7,177 nucleotides of DNA, from the NCBI GenBank assembly GCA_021802375.1, contig JAKAAL010000199.1:1-7177 (forward strand), in the 5' to 3' direction. Shown piece by piece: positions 6,792-7,177 of this stretch; positions within the stretch are counted from its first letter, which is position 1, and each line of letters starts with the position of its first letter. A model generated the notes under the pieces. That model was not told where the DNA came from. It was given only the letters and a program-made list of their open reading frames with translations, and did not search any database. Made by a program: the position numbers and the translations under genes. Source of the stretch: Bacillota bacterium (GTDB lineage: Bacteria; Bacillota_E; Sulfobacillia; Sulfobacillales; Sulfobacillaceae).

Positions 6792-6876
6792 CGTGGTTCC
6801 AACTCGATAGACACAAACTCCTTAGACTAGGGTCCTGCCCGCTGGTGTCCAATCGAGGCAAGCCAATGACGTCCCT

Positions 6877-7177
6877 TTAGTGGGACAGGTCGGTGTTACT
6901 TTGGGCGACGGGGCGGGTGAGGAACGTGAGAATTAAGGATAAAACGCTGGTAAGGCCTAGCGTCACGAGTCCCGCGGTCTTGAATCTCGAGGGAATCCAC
7001 AAAGCAAAGATCGGGCCGCCAAAGAGGGCCCCCCACTTTGAACACCAGGTAAATCCACGCTGTCACACTCCCGGCAATCGTGTCATGGGTGGAATCTTGT
7101 GCCAACCCAACGGTTAAGCCCAAAGAGATACCCCGCCCCGAACAGGAAGGTCAGCACAAAGAGGGGGGGAGATGCAG
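6877..7177 (-). pseudogene. Transporter-like membrane protein, C-terminal end, two frameshifts (probably major facilitator superfamily)
   Basis: Three successive reading frames of the - strand each encode hydrophobic, transporter-like sequence. The first (from 7175) reads PLFVLTFLFGAG. The second continues GLTVGLAQDSTHDTIAGSVT and reaches YLVFKVG. The third gives FGGPIFALWIPSRFK and then a last membrane segment (LVTLGLTSVLSLILTFL), ending with TAA at 6877-6879. Removing one G from the run at 7131-7134 (or the neighbouring 7136-7139) and one from the six-G run at 7029-7034 joins them into about 98 continuous codons. Both errors are +1 at G runs, which fits sequencing or assembly error near a contig end as well as true gene decay. 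The spacing of two helices with a G-rich, basic-residue loop resembles the last helices of an MFS carrier, but the family call is tentative. The rest of the gene lies beyond the window. Confidence 0.6.

Noticed and set aside
6871..6886. GTCCC-TTTAGT-GGGAC hairpin over the stop codon of the broken transporter gene.
   Set aside because: The stem is only five bases with no U-run, so it is not supported as a terminator.
1..7177. CRISPR arrays, tRNA or rRNA genes, insertion sequences, attachment sites.
   Set aside because: None seen: no regularly spaced repeats, no tRNA T-arm with matching acceptor stem, no transposase motif and no terminal inverted repeats with target duplications.

Overview
The window looks like chromosomal DNA of a Gram-positive, Firmicutes-type bacterium. 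It has strong Shine-Dalgarno sequences (one a perfect AGGAGGTG), GTG and TTG starts, a lipoprotein-type binding protein, and base composition near half G+C. The protein style (Ser/Thr/Gly-rich binding proteins, short intergenic gaps) would suit a Sulfobacillus-like or other deep-branching Firmicute, but that is a weak inference. Nothing here fixes the genus.

Layout, left to right. (1) Bases 1-1539, + strand: the 3' part of a family 5 (peptide/nickel type) ABC solute-binding protein gene whose start lies before the window. A two-tier intrinsic terminator follows it. (2) Bases 1659-4777, - strand: a three-gene carbohydrate-uptake (CUT1) operon read right to left as binding lipoprotein, MalF-type permease, MalG-type permease. 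The first two genes are 30 bases apart and the last two overlap by a GTGA. No ATPase gene is present. (3) Bases 4795-5174: about 380 bases without a convincing gene. This stretch is dense in inverted repeats and ends in a good + strand intrinsic terminator that no visible gene explains. (4) Bases 5175-6668, - strand: an rmuC-family gene with an N-terminal membrane anchor, long coiled coil and nuclease-like C-terminal domain. (5) Bases 6877-7177, - strand: the last ~98 codons of a membrane-transporter-like gene, broken by two +1 frameshifts, each at a G run.

How they work together: the lipoprotein would capture a sugar or oligosaccharide outside the cell and pass it to the MalF/MalG-type channel, powered by a shared MsmX/UgpC-type ATPase encoded elsewhere. 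The convergent family 5 binding protein belongs to a different importer. rmuC and the broken transporter have no evident link to uptake. Apart from 4795-5174, this is ordinary transport and housekeeping DNA. That gap is the only place where something undescribed, possibly a structured RNA, might sit, and the case for it is modest.
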